Below are positions 1 to 23,133 of a stretch of DNA of 64,000 nucleotides, piece by piece. Every line of letters begins with the position of its first letter. Within the stretch, counting starts at the first letter, position 1. The translations under genes and the position numbers were made by a program. This stretch comes from Brugia malayi (taxonomy: Eukaryota; Nematoda; Chromadorea; Rhabditida; Onchocercidae). The stretch covers positions 8,342,649 to 8,406,648 of the forward strand of contig NW_025062477.1 of assembly GCF_000002995.4 (NCBI RefSeq), in the 5' to 3' direction. The notes under the pieces were generated by a model, which did no database searches, was not told where the DNA came from, and saw only the letters and a program-made list of their open reading frames with translations.

Positions 1-1744
1 TTATCTATTTAACTAAAAAACAGCATATACTTCGCTTAGCAGTAGTTTCAACTGAATTTAACTGATTTGTTATTAACCATCTCCATTATAGGATGGAAAG
101 AGGATTTCTAAATAACTATATCATACAAACTTGTGAATATCATGCAGCAGGAAAAATAACTCACCTCTCAAGCCTGTTCTTTTGCACTTGCAGCTTACTT
201 AAACAAATTTACTTTTCAGATATTTGATCAGTTTTAAAATTATATACAAAAATATACATACACTACTGTCACATAATGAACCAGTACTGTAATGATTCGT
301 GTAAGAAAGAAGACAAGAATTGCTTTACCCCTCAAGGATTCATTATTTCGAGAGAACTACAAGGAATAGTTGAAAACTGAGGATGACGAAAAAAGTTCCT
401 CCTCAACAGAGTGAACAACTCAGTGAAGAGAACGGAGTGAGAAAGAGAAGGGAGCAGATATGTCAACTGATTAATCTGATCGTTCATCTGCAGCCTGAAT
501 TTCTCGTCTGCGTATCATAGGCATAATGCTGTGCCTTGGCATAACTAATATCGAGAGAAAAAGGCCACCGAATTCTCACATTAAGTCGAGGACTTTGATT
601 ATTTAAAAGAAAACAACAAATATCAGTGTAGAAATTAGATATGCACTTAGCTAAGAACATCTTCGATCTAGAAAGAATAAGGTAAAGATGTTCAGAAAAA
701 AGAAACAAATGCTTAAATTCATATGCTACAAGGCATTAAATTTAGTTTTTTTTTTTTTCTGTCATTTCTTGTCCGTATAAATTCTAACAGAACTAAAATC
801 CTGACAAAAAATGCATAACTCATTGTTAATTCTGTCAACCCTATTTTGTCGCAAGATCTCGAGACAAAATACCAGATATGACCGAAGCGAAGGTTGCTCT
901 CGAAAGAATAACATGAAAACTGAATATAGAACTGAGCACTGTAACGGGAAACACCAGTTTTGCTTTGATTTTTACCACATGTGTTGTACATAAACTATTT
1001 TGATAAATGAAGTTTAAGATTAAGATATTAAAACCAGAGCCAATTCCAAAAAAAGTTCCACCACAAGTTTGTGAGACATATCTCCCGCTATATTCTGATT
1101 CCATATTTCCGAGCTATATTCACTACACCCAAAACGAATTTTATGGAAAAACGGATTTAATTTTTTTTCTAGACAGCTTAGTTACGTAACTGTAAGTTTT
1201 AATCTAGGAAATTCTATATTTAGCATTGAACACAATAACCTTACACACAGAGTACGAAGACAATATCAAAAAGCAAATATATGTTATTCATTAATTTTAA
1301 CAGTTATTTTAAAGCATATTTTCTAATTTATAAGCATTTCAATGTTGCTGGCTTGATGAGACTCTGACATTGACTTGTTTCATTGGAATTATTTCAAATA
1401 AAACTATTTGAAAATCAAAATCGTATAACACATAATATATCCAAGTACTTTAATAGAAAAAAAATGTCAAAAACAGTTAACAAAACTTTACATTACTTTT
1501 TAGCGTAAAATATTCTTCAATTAAGCTTAACAATATTAACATATTGCTTAAAGTTTACTGACGAAGTATAATTTAGCACTGAATACTCAAACATTAAATG
1601 GAGTAGACTTACAATGTTTTAAATTTCTTCAATTAAATACATAATTCAATAAAATAATTTCAAATGTATTAAGTAGAATAACAAAAGCAAATAAATGGAT
1701 TCAAATATCAACCACTTCTAATGCAACTAAAGAACCATTTTTTT
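1..1744. other. AT-rich intergenic region, no supported gene
   Basis: This stretch lies downstream of the DDX52 stop codon. It is very AT-rich with scattered short ORFs on both strands, none with recognisable similarity or paired splice sites. A weak terminal-exon-like segment on the minus strand ends at a TAA near 471 after a plausible 3' splice site near 546, but no partner exon was found. I see no RNA gene or repeat of note. Confidence 0.6.
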
Positions 1745-4700
1745 CTATCGTCTTGATTTTTTTCCTTCTTTCATTCTCTTTTCACCTGCATTTTTTAAAG
1801 ATCCAATATTTCTTCGCTTGGGAGCATGTGTCAATAACTTTTTTCTTTCTTTCCTGAAAATAATAGCGGAATGGACTTCAAACTAGTAAATTGAATCTAT
1901 TCACAAAAATGAAAGTGCTGTGTGCGACAATATTACTTTGTCGGCTTTCGAATCCTTAATGTATATTCTGGAACTTCAAAACCGGCTTGTTTAATAACTG
2001 TTGCTATTGGACGGATAAAGCTCAAATCATTTTCGGTAAAATATGTGATTGCATGTCCTCTTCGCCCAGCTCGCCCTGCTCGACCTATTGACAAGATTTA
2101 ATGGATTATTCGATTACAAAAAATCACACTGTTGAAAAAAACTCCCTGGAAAACTGTATATTTTTTTAATAGTATAAAGTATTTCTAGAGAATAAAGTTG
2201 ATGCGTAGCAACTTAAAATCGAGAAGTAAATAAAAAAAAAATCATTTAAAAACAAATGTTCCATTAAATAGCATCATTTTCATGTTGCCTTTTCTAAAAA
2301 AAAATTTCACCTATTCGATGGATATAGCTGATAACAGAAGTTGGAAGATCGAAATTGACTACGAGATTTACTCCGCTTAAATCCAATCCTCGACCCATCA
2401 AGTCTGTACAAACTAAAATCCAAATCTGTCCATTGCGAAATTCGGCAATTGCTGACTCACGCTACAAAAGCAGAATAATTTTCCAAACTGAAGAACTCTT
2501 TAACGAATTATTATAATAATCGACAACAGATAAGCAGCCGTAGAGTTATGTCGAAATGAAATTTGAAATTTAAGATTACCTCAGCCTCTGTCTTTTCACT
2601 TGAAATCATTTTTACTGGGATTGGTGGTTGAAGTGATTCTATAATTGGTACCAATTGTTTTGCTCGCAATTTACTCTGTCAAAAAACCTTATTATCATAC
2701 AAAAGAGATATTACGCAATGAAGACATGACTAGTTTAAATTCCACTCACGTAAGGTATGAAAAAAAAAGTAACAATTCAAACGAGACAACTTACAAGAAT
2801 AAATTCTCGAAAATATGGAAGTTGTGGAAATATCGAAAAATTGCCAGGATAAAAAACAAACAGTAAAAAAAATCAAAAAAAACCTGCACAAAAATGAGTG
2901 CTGGAGGTTTGAAACTGTTTTGAAATAATGCTTTTAGACTTGTAACTTTACCATGCTCTGATCCAGCAAAAACCAGCTCTTGTTTTACGCTGTTAACTGC
3001 TGAATTTCTAAAACCACTTCATTTGTAAATTTTTAAAAATTTTTTTCTAGTCCTCATTCACAGCTGTTTTACTAACAGAATGAGGAAAGTTATCCTGATA
3101 ATAATGATAACTTCAAATTTCAAAATCAAACTTAAAATATCTCCAAATAAATCGCCGGATAAATTCGAACTTTAGGAATTCTAGAAATTTAGACAAAATG
3201 ATTCCATAAAATTTTGATAAACTACAAAACCATTGACCAGTGAAATGAAAGATATTCTCACCGTGAGCCAATACAAATCATAGCTACATCGTTAAGATTC
3301 TTTTTGCACCAATCTTCAACTTCATATGAAAATGTTGCACTAAAAAAGGCACGGCGCACAGGACTTTCACTGCATATTTGATATATCTTAGCAAGCTGCA
3401 AATAATTTATGTCTTACAGGAGATCAGGAAGTATCAGTGAGTGCTGTAACAATTTTCTAAATCTGGATCACATTTAAAACAATATAATTATTTTCACCTG
3501 ACTCCTAAAGCACCTGTCATCTCCTTCTGTAGTGTCGAAAAGTCTATCACTCTCATCAACGACAAGCCAATTCAGTCCATTTGATAATATCTTGTTTTTC
3601 TTCAAAGCATAAACTAGTTTATTTGGTGTGGAAATGACGATGTTTGCTGTAAAAAGTTAAAAATACTAGTTGAAGGAAGGTGCTATAACTTAAATAAATG
3701 TTGGAGTCAACTTCCACTAAACTAATTTAAATACAAATAAACAGCGTCCTAAAAAAAATGCTTTACCAGTAAATCAGTTGATGATCATTAGTAGACAATC
3801 TTCAGGTAGTTATAATAATGGGATCAATAAAAAACAAATACTGTTTTAACTCAAAGCGACAAGAAAATCTCTAGCAATAGCACATAATTTAAATGCTTAA
3901 AGATAGATACCATTTTCCGGGATTTCGTCTCCCTGCAGAAAAAAACACGAGACGGATAGGTTCTGAGAAAATTTCAGGAACTGGACATATGTCTGAAAAA
4001 ATTGATTTAGGATGAAAACGTAATTCAATTACGAAAGAATATTGCCATTAAATGACCTGTTTAGCAAGTTCATGAGTTGGTTCAAGTACTACAGCATTCA
4101 ACATATGGTATTGGCCTTCTGCTGCATGATGTTTGCGATGTACAACATTAGAAATAATCGGCAGAGCAAAAGCTAATGTTTTCCCAGAGCCTGAAAAACA
4201 AGCCTTTTCTTCAAAATTGGCTTCCTCCACAAACATGACATATAAAAACAATAAATTCGAAAAGTGAAAGCAAATTAATTAACATATAACTAATTTTTAA
4301 GAAGAAGAAAAGACAAGACTACTGAAGAAAATTCTTGGAGGAAAACAAGCCTGTCGGAGCGCTACATAATAAGTCTCTTTTCTGCATCATTACTGGAATC
4401 GCTTGCATCTGGATTGGAGTTGGTTCCGTGATACCAAATTCTTTTAAATTATTGATAAGTTCATGTGATAATCCGTGAATTTTGTTAAACTGTATCACAG
4501 GATCAGGAACATTATCACCCCAAACGAAGATGCGATTGAATTTGCGCAAACAAGCAATCTAAATATAGATAATCAGAAACTACAAAACCATTCAATTTCA
4601 ATTTATTGAAATTTTCACAGAAAAAAACATAACCCTCACCTGTTCTCTCTTTACAGCTAGACTTCTGCATTTTTTCTTCCTTAAAACATTTTTAAGTCCT

Positions 4701-5394
4701 CCAAGAATTTCAGGTTCTGAATAGAGAATTTAAAACAATGTAACATATAAGCTATCAATAGTAAGTTAGAAAAGCAACAAATAATTTTTATGGCAAAAAC
4801 AAATAAAATAGATTTATGGAGTTTCTGGTATAGTCTTACAATAGTTTTTCAATTTCATTCATACACTCAAGCAAAAAATTTGGGTAGTTAATCTCGCAAA
4901 CTTCTGAAGCAAATTTAGCGTTTTGAAAATCATGCTGATACATATCTATATACCACTTAAATCAGTTGGCATACAAAGTCGGAAGAAATTTTTTAAGATT
5001 AATAACCTTTTCCAGATGTTACTAAACCGCTGCCTGACTCACTACTTGCTCCTTTATTTCGCTTGTATTCTTCTTTGTAATTATTTGGCAGGATTCGTAA
5101 AAGCGACAAACCGTGATCTGCTAAAACTCATGTTAATAATTTGTAATAATTTCAAATCTGTATGTCTCAATTCTTGTTTTTTTTTTAACCTCACTTAAAC
5201 TTTCATCAATAAATCTCAACTATAACCAATATGAGGAACTCCAATCACCCTTTTGGTCTCTATATAACAATGTCTCTGACTAAAGAAAATAATAAACTAC
5301 ACGTACTTTCCTCCTTTCTTTGTTCTAGCCGGCTTTTTTTAATTCCAAAAGTTAACTTCTTGAATAATTCATCTCTAGATTCTGCTCGTTTCAT
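1745..5394 (-). CDS. DEAD-box ATP-dependent RNA helicase, DDX52/Rok1 family (12 exons)
   Basis: This is the helicase that in yeast and animals acts in the nucleolus on early small-subunit (18S) pre-rRNA processing. The reconstructed coding exons are about 5394-5307, 4716-4640, 4558-4351, 4190-4057, 3992-3911, 3646-3501, 3397-3263, 3008-2884, 2675-2582, 2463-2310, 2088-1937 and 1853-1745. Motifs in order: Q motif ([13 protein letters not shown]), Walker A (SAPTGSGKT, split by an intron), motif Ia (PTHEL instead of PTREL), TPNKL, motif II DESD (the variant typical of Rok1/DDX52), SAT, and [11 protein letters not shown]. The N-terminus [10 protein letters not shown] and the basic C-terminus match the family. 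The start was chosen because ATG directly follows a TTTCAG acceptor. The intron in Walker A must start with GC rather than GT. It sits downstream of NSUN2 on the same strand with a gap of about 413 bp. Identity is confident; the small N-terminal exons are less so. Confidence 0.9.
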
Positions 5395-5408
5395 CTGAAA
5401 TTGACAAA
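5395..5408 (-). promoter_or_regulatory. 3' splice acceptor abutting the DDX52 start codon (probable trans-splice site)
   Basis: On the minus strand the sequence TTTGTCAATTTCAG runs directly into ATG, leaving no 5' UTR. An acceptor in this position with no obvious upstream exon is the usual sign of spliced-leader addition in nematodes. It supports the start chosen for DDX52 and a downstream position in an operon. A cis-spliced 5' UTR exon is the alternative. Confidence 0.55.
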
Positions 5409-5807
5409 GTTGAGATTATTATCGAATCAAAAAAACACTGGTCACTAAAAGAATAAATCACCCTCAACACCCAGGCTAAAGTAAAACTAAAAAATAATTA
5501 GGCTTGATTAAAAGAATATTAACATAGTGCAATCACTTTGAAACAGTTACAATGATAATAAAGTATTGGAAATTAAACTAGACTGGCAGCTCAACATATG
5601 TGCAATCCCATTATATATTTATTCAAACATATCCATTACTCCATAGGTACAGTCCAAACTAAAAATTTAACAACATGAACAACAATAACAACAACAACGA
5701 TGGAAAAAACATCGTATCTGCTTGACACTGTAAACCCAAAAGACATGTGGAACTCATAACAAAAATAAAAATAAAGGAGGAAAAATTTTCAATGAATCAA
5801 CAACTTG
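5395..5807. other. NSUN2-DDX52 intercistronic spacer
   Basis: About 413 bp separate the NSUN2 stop from the DDX52 start on the same strand. It is AT-rich and without ORFs of interest. It would hold the NSUN2 3' UTR and, if the genes are co-transcribed, the outron of DDX52. Confidence 0.6.
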
Positions 5808-11053
<5,246 letters not shown>

Positions 11054-12793
11054 TCCAGAACACGTCTTTCACTTCCTAAACATTTTTTTCAAAAAACCTT
11101 AAGCATTCTTCAACCCAAACTGCTCATACACACGTACAATTCAACCGTGCACTCTTCACTTTTGTTCATCCTCGCTATCCGCTATTGGATAAAAAAAATT
11201 TTTTGTTTTAATATATAAAATTTTATGCTAATGGTGTAACTTGTCTAGAATTTCAAAACTTTCTCAATGATTTTTGTTGAATGTCGTTGCCCAATGTAGA
11301 AAATTCGAACATTCAAGTACCAAAAATAAGAAAAGATGGAATAATGTAACTCAGGTCGTCCGTAGGTCTACCTCATAAGTGCGATATTCATATACCTTTA
11401 TACCTACCTGTACAGCTAATCATCTGTATATATCCAATAATCTTATTGGTTCTCAACTAATAAGTATATAATAGTAATCTCTAGCAAACTTGAAGTTATT
11501 TAGATAGTGATTCACGAATAAATAACCAGAGCTATGTTGATAAAACGTGTTCATATTTTTCAAATGAAATGCAAAAAGTTGAAGTCTTCTGCACATGTCC
11601 TAAGTCTCAACAGCACATACCATTCTCAGTCGAAAACATGCACTGATTTACCTATGCCCTCTTGCAATTTTGTCACAAATAACCCTTCGAACTATCGAAA
11701 GCAATACTTATGAATTATAAGTACATCACTGATAGTCATACAAAACGCTGTACTTAAAAGTACGACTCGATTTTACTTAGAAAAAGACAAGATTTTCGAA
11801 AAATACGGCACAAATGTAGGGAAATAATGTAATGAAACAAATAATAACATAGCAGATAAAATGGATTACTATGCCAAAATACGAATTTCTGAATCTTATG
11901 AGTATTCAAGAATTATGAAGAGAATGAAACACGGCCTTTTTAAATGTAACATACTAAATTCAACTTCATAAAACTACGAAAAATTCTTTCTAAAAAATTT
12001 TAACTTACATGCAAAACACGATAGAAGATAATAATAAATTATTAGCGACAAGAAACAATACTATTATAAATTAACTGAACTGTAGTGTGGAATGCCTCCT
12101 TAAAATAGTTCAATATGCTAAACTCCTTCAAAAACTGCTTTAAACATTGTCCTGAAACAAAAAACAAAACTCCTTAAAATAAACTATAGCTGGTTTAATA
12201 TGCAAAAGAGATAGTTTAGTTGAGTAGGGATTAGCTAGTACAAGGTTTTCTTTGATCTGCTAGAACTATTTATATTGTAAACTGAAACACTCAAAATATC
12301 TATCTAGGATTTATGGTAATCACCACTCATTGTCAGTTCTATATTAAATAACCTGAAGTAACCTAGAGTTTAAATTATTTTTAAATAGTGAATCTCACAA
12401 TTACCATTATCAAAAGATATACTAAATGTAGTAATGTACTATCATAAATAACAAAAAATGAATAAATGATCACTTAGTACATAAAAATAGACGATCATTG
12501 GAACAGCATTTCAGCAAAAAATTATCATTATTGAGCGAAGCATATCTTTCGTATAATTGTACTCATAGAAGAAAATTTTCAGCGATCAAAAGAAAAACTT
12601 CATTTTCAGCTTCAAATAATTCATTCCATAATGCCTTCTCGAACGATTCGATATTAGTAGTGATTAACCGAAATACTGCTTGCTGGATGTTAACCCAACT
12701 ATTGGGCTGTGCTTCTGTTTTACTGATTGCTTATCCAGGAAATCAGCATTTTACTGCTCCAGGCCTCATATAATCATATGCTTCTGTTTTTGA
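11054..12793. other. UPF1-NSUN2 spacer
   Basis: About 1.7 kb lie between the UPF1 stop and the NSUN2 start on the same strand. No convincing exon is seen; the plus-strand ORF at 12498-12773 has no recognisable similarity. A possible 3' splice acceptor (ATGTTTAG) lies 22 bp upstream of the NSUN2 ATG near 11076, with a poor pyrimidine tract. A second in-frame-less ATG at 11169-11167 was not chosen because it does not lead into NSUN2 sequence. Confidence 0.5.
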
Positions 12794-19652
<6,859 letters not shown>

Positions 19653-19682
19653 TTTGAAACAAAATTATCTGGAAAAGAATCT
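19653..19682 (-). promoter_or_regulatory. Short 5' UTR and 3' splice acceptor before UPF1 ATG (probable trans-splice site)
   Basis: On the minus strand GATTCTTTTCCAG ends at 19669 and is followed by a 16-base leader and then the UPF1 ATG. No upstream exon is apparent, so spliced-leader addition is the simplest reading. A cis-spliced leader is possible. Confidence 0.5.
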
Positions 19683-20617
19683 GAAGTACTATCACGTCAT
19701 TTTCACTTTAGTCATGTATTTCAAGAAAATTCGCCTGTATAAGTGAAGGAAATGACAATAAATGCAGTCGTCAGTAACTATAACTTCCTAAACTGTGGCT
19801 GCGTGTTAAAGGCAAAGGCAGCAGTTAGACAAGTAACCTCTGCACATCCACCCAAACTCTAGCAAACCCAGCATTACCACGGAAATCCCAAAAGCGATAA
19901 ACAACGAGGCAGGCACCCTTGCACGCACTTCTTGCACCCACACTCCCATCACCACTCTTTCACTACACTATATCACCAATCCTAGTTGTCTCCCTTCTCC
20001 CCAACATTCTCATCATATCTTCCTCCCACCCAACTGTGTTATGCCTGGCCATAGTGAAAACTGTGGGACCAGTCGTCCAGGTATTACATACTGCTTTGTG
20101 ATTCGGTATTGATTCTCGCCGGTTCGGAGTCAAAAGGGGAAGCAGAAATTGAAACAGATAAAAGTGCTGGGAGTACTTACTTCTTCTCTGTGTATGAGTC
20201 TTAGTTTGCCAATGTGTCCCACGGTCCTTCATTAACACCGAGGATTGTTCGGGTTGTTTAATTTGCAGAAAATTCTGATTTTTTGATGATATCGAGTGAT
20301 TCAGCTACCAATGATACCACTCTATAACTGTTTTTTCTCCTTTTTCTTTTCTACTAAAATTTAATATGTAACTTTCTGATTGAAACTAGTTGTAAAAGTG
20401 GACGTCAATTATTCTCTCACAAACTACACACAGAATGATGGAATTCTTCCGATTGCAATCAGTTATGAATGTCTAAATGCAACATATCTGTTTATATTTA
20501 TCGACATTGTAAAATAAAATTTGAAATCTTGAGAGATTGGCTGGAGAGTTGAGCGACGCACTAATAACTTTTCACTGAACTGGATTGAATTAATTGAAAT
20601 CATCTTGAAATGAAATA
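19683..20617. other. Divergent intergenic region between UPF1 (-) and COMMD4 (+)
   Basis: About 0.9 kb separate the two diverging start codons. It contains a less AT-rich, C-rich segment around 19800-20000 and presumably the promoters for both genes. No recognisable motif or RNA gene was identified. Confidence 0.5.
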
Positions 20618-23133
20618 ATGGTACGCAAATTTCATGTATACTAAGTTTAGGATTTTGACTTTGAACTGGAGTAGTAACTATTAGAAAAATACTGCTACTG
20701 AACATTTTAATCAGATATTTCTTTTAAGTGGAGATAGAGCTCTCTTTATTTCCTTTCCTTTTTTGCTTCCTAATGTCATTTCTTTTGACTTAAAATAACA
20801 ATTAGAAGCAATTTGTTACATTAAATTTCCCAGCTGACATGGCTTTCTTCCCAGAGGTTATTATTCATTCACAAATTCTCATCAGGTAGTTTTTACTTTT
20901 TCAGAAGTTTCATTTTGTTGGTGGTTTGGACTGCCCGGAATGGATCGTGGCGGAGATGACCTTTTTATCAAAACTTGTAAGTTTGTAGTTTCCATCCTCT
21001 TGCAGAAATCTTATTACCAAGGAATATTGAAAAAAGCAAGAAAAGGATCGGAAGGTGTTCAGATGTGTCTTTAAAACACATTTGATCGATTATTCTTCTA
21101 ATGAAGTTGTTCAGTGTTATGCAGGGTTTGAGAAATTTTTGATAAATGGAAAGTATGACAAAAAAATCTTCGTCTTACTTTCCATTTATAGTCTAATCAC
21201 ACATCTTGTGCTCATCCTTTCAGCCTGTATTAAAATTCAAAAATTGGTGTTTGAGCTGTGTGGACTGTCTAATCAATGGTAGAACCGAATGGAATGATGA
21301 ACATTTAACAGTTCTCAATGTTGATAAAACTCTTGGTAAATGTTCCTTAACTTTCTCATGGCTAAAATATTATAAACAGAATGTATATTTTATATTTAGA
21401 CAGGAGAAAAGGAAGCGGTAACGTTTCTTACGCGTACTTTTTTAAGGCTTTATATCTTTTAGATTTCTTGTTTTATAGATCTGTGCGTCGGACTGCCTCT
21501 GCGTTAGCAGTGTTTCCTAAAAAATAGGACTGTCTCCGTATTTCCGCTTGAAGGTGTTTTTCTTTATTAAAGATTGTTTGTGAATTTGGCAGACGACAGT
21601 GCATGTAACTTTTTGAAAAAGATTTAGATAATTTTCTGTACTTGTGTTTGGTCGTCATATCACGTTTTCATGTGTGATACATGCCTTCAACTTCTTTCAT
21701 TTTTTCTTTTTTGAAATCTCTTAGTATTTTTTTAGATGATGAGTCTTTGAAAGGAATGTTAGCAGCGCTTACATTCATTTTGGAAAAAACCACGAAAAAC
21801 GCATGTTCAGCCCGAGATCTTGAATTGGAAATGCAACAGTTGGGTCTTCCTGCAGGTACATGATTTTTTCATTTTAGCCAAGTTCCACTTTTGCGTTTGT
21901 TACTTTGCAACACTTCAATTTAACTAATATTTTTATCAACCTATTAGTTTTTTATTCTCCTTTTTTAACTCTATTTGTTCATAAAGTTTATGCGGTGATT
22001 TTGGAACAAATTAAGGAGTAGTGTTCATTATTCACTGGTTTTATGCTTTAGTAGTTTTTAGAACACTGTAGGCAATTGGCAAAGGTTTATACAACAAATT
22101 TGGAAAAATTAAAAAGTGCTTTATTGTTCAGTTTTTCTCGAGGTTAGTTGTCTTTAAATTCTTTACAGAAATTTTGATGTCGATTAATTCGTTTTAAAAA
22201 AAAAGCACTGCGAAATGACTCGTTTTAAAGTTCTTATATATTGCCATTTTAAACTTCTGAAATCTTAAACATGGACATAATCGATAAAACAGTTTGTCTA
22301 ATTTAGCATCATCTCTTACGATTTCTTCAGTGGATGCCACGGAAAGAGGAAATGGAAAGGTATTTTCTTTTGTTCCATTACTTTCTATCCTGGAATTTCT
22401 TTTTTTTTAGTGGAGGATTAAATTTTCTTCTTTCAGTTAATTGGTCTTGTTGTTTCTATTCTTACTGTTCAGCTCCATTATTCGTTTTACTTTAATAATT
22501 AGGTCCCAAATTTTTTATATTCTGGTGAATAAAACCTATCGGTTCTAGTTTTGAATTTTAGGTATATATAATGAATATGCGTTCTAATGGCCAAGAAAAT
22601 ACATCGATAGTGTTGGACGATGCAAAACTAAATTACTTAGTGCAAGGTGATTTGCAAACTTTTTTTCTTGAAATTATTGTTGATTCACTGATAACCGAAA
22701 ATTATTTCTTGGACTTTTCAACATAAGATTAAAAAAAGATTTTGGTTATTGCAGGGCATAGTCATTCATTCATGAAATATCTTCAGATTTTTTGTAGAAA
22801 GTGAAGGTTGCATATATCTTATGTTTTACCGGAATATTTATTCTACTAAATAATTTTTTAAATATTATGGTTTTTAATATACTTCAAATTTTCAAACACT
22901 TGAAAAGAAAAAAACCCCAATTCTAATAGTAAATGGAACCATCCAGGATTCTTGTAGAGATCGGCTGGTTAGCTATTAACTTACTAAATTGATTTGAAGG
23001 TGGCTAACTCAGGTTTTGTTTTGCTGGCTTTATAATGTGCAAGGACGTATAAATTTATGTTATTCTAGAGTTATCGAAAGCAATGGATATCATTCGACCA
23101 TTCGTTCGAAATACCGCAGCTGACACTCACTGA
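20618..23133 (+). CDS. COMM domain-containing protein 4 (COMMD4) (8 coding exons)
   Basis: COMMD proteins assemble as the COMMD ring of the CCC/Commander endosomal recycling complex and influence cullin ligases and NF-kB. Exons: 20618-20620 (start codon only), 20905-20976, 21224-21335, 21736-21855, 22062-22142, 22307-22359, 22562-22646, 23069-23133. They sum to 591 bases, 196 residues, with every phase consistent; human COMMD4 is 199. The first residues KFHFVGGLDCPEWIVAE align with the human N-terminus directly after Met. The HN domain ends in LEMQQLGLP, which is diagnostic for COMMD4. The C-terminal part (SSLTISSVDAT, VYIMNMRSN, LVQELSKAM) is the COMM domain. The initiator exon is the least certain part: no ATG precedes KFHF in the same exon, and ATG|GTACGC at 20618 is the nearest start that joins in phase. 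Confidence 0.88.

Noticed and set aside
471..546. Possible terminal exon on the minus strand (ending REIQAADERSD, stop at 471) after a pyrimidine-rich acceptor
   Set aside because: No partner exon or similarity was found, and the segment is under 80 bases, so chance cannot be excluded.
4840..4930. Candidate extra DDX52 exon ([13 protein letters not shown]...) between exons 1 and 2
   Set aside because: Its phases do not fit the next exon, while exon 1 joins exon 4716-4640 directly in phase 1.
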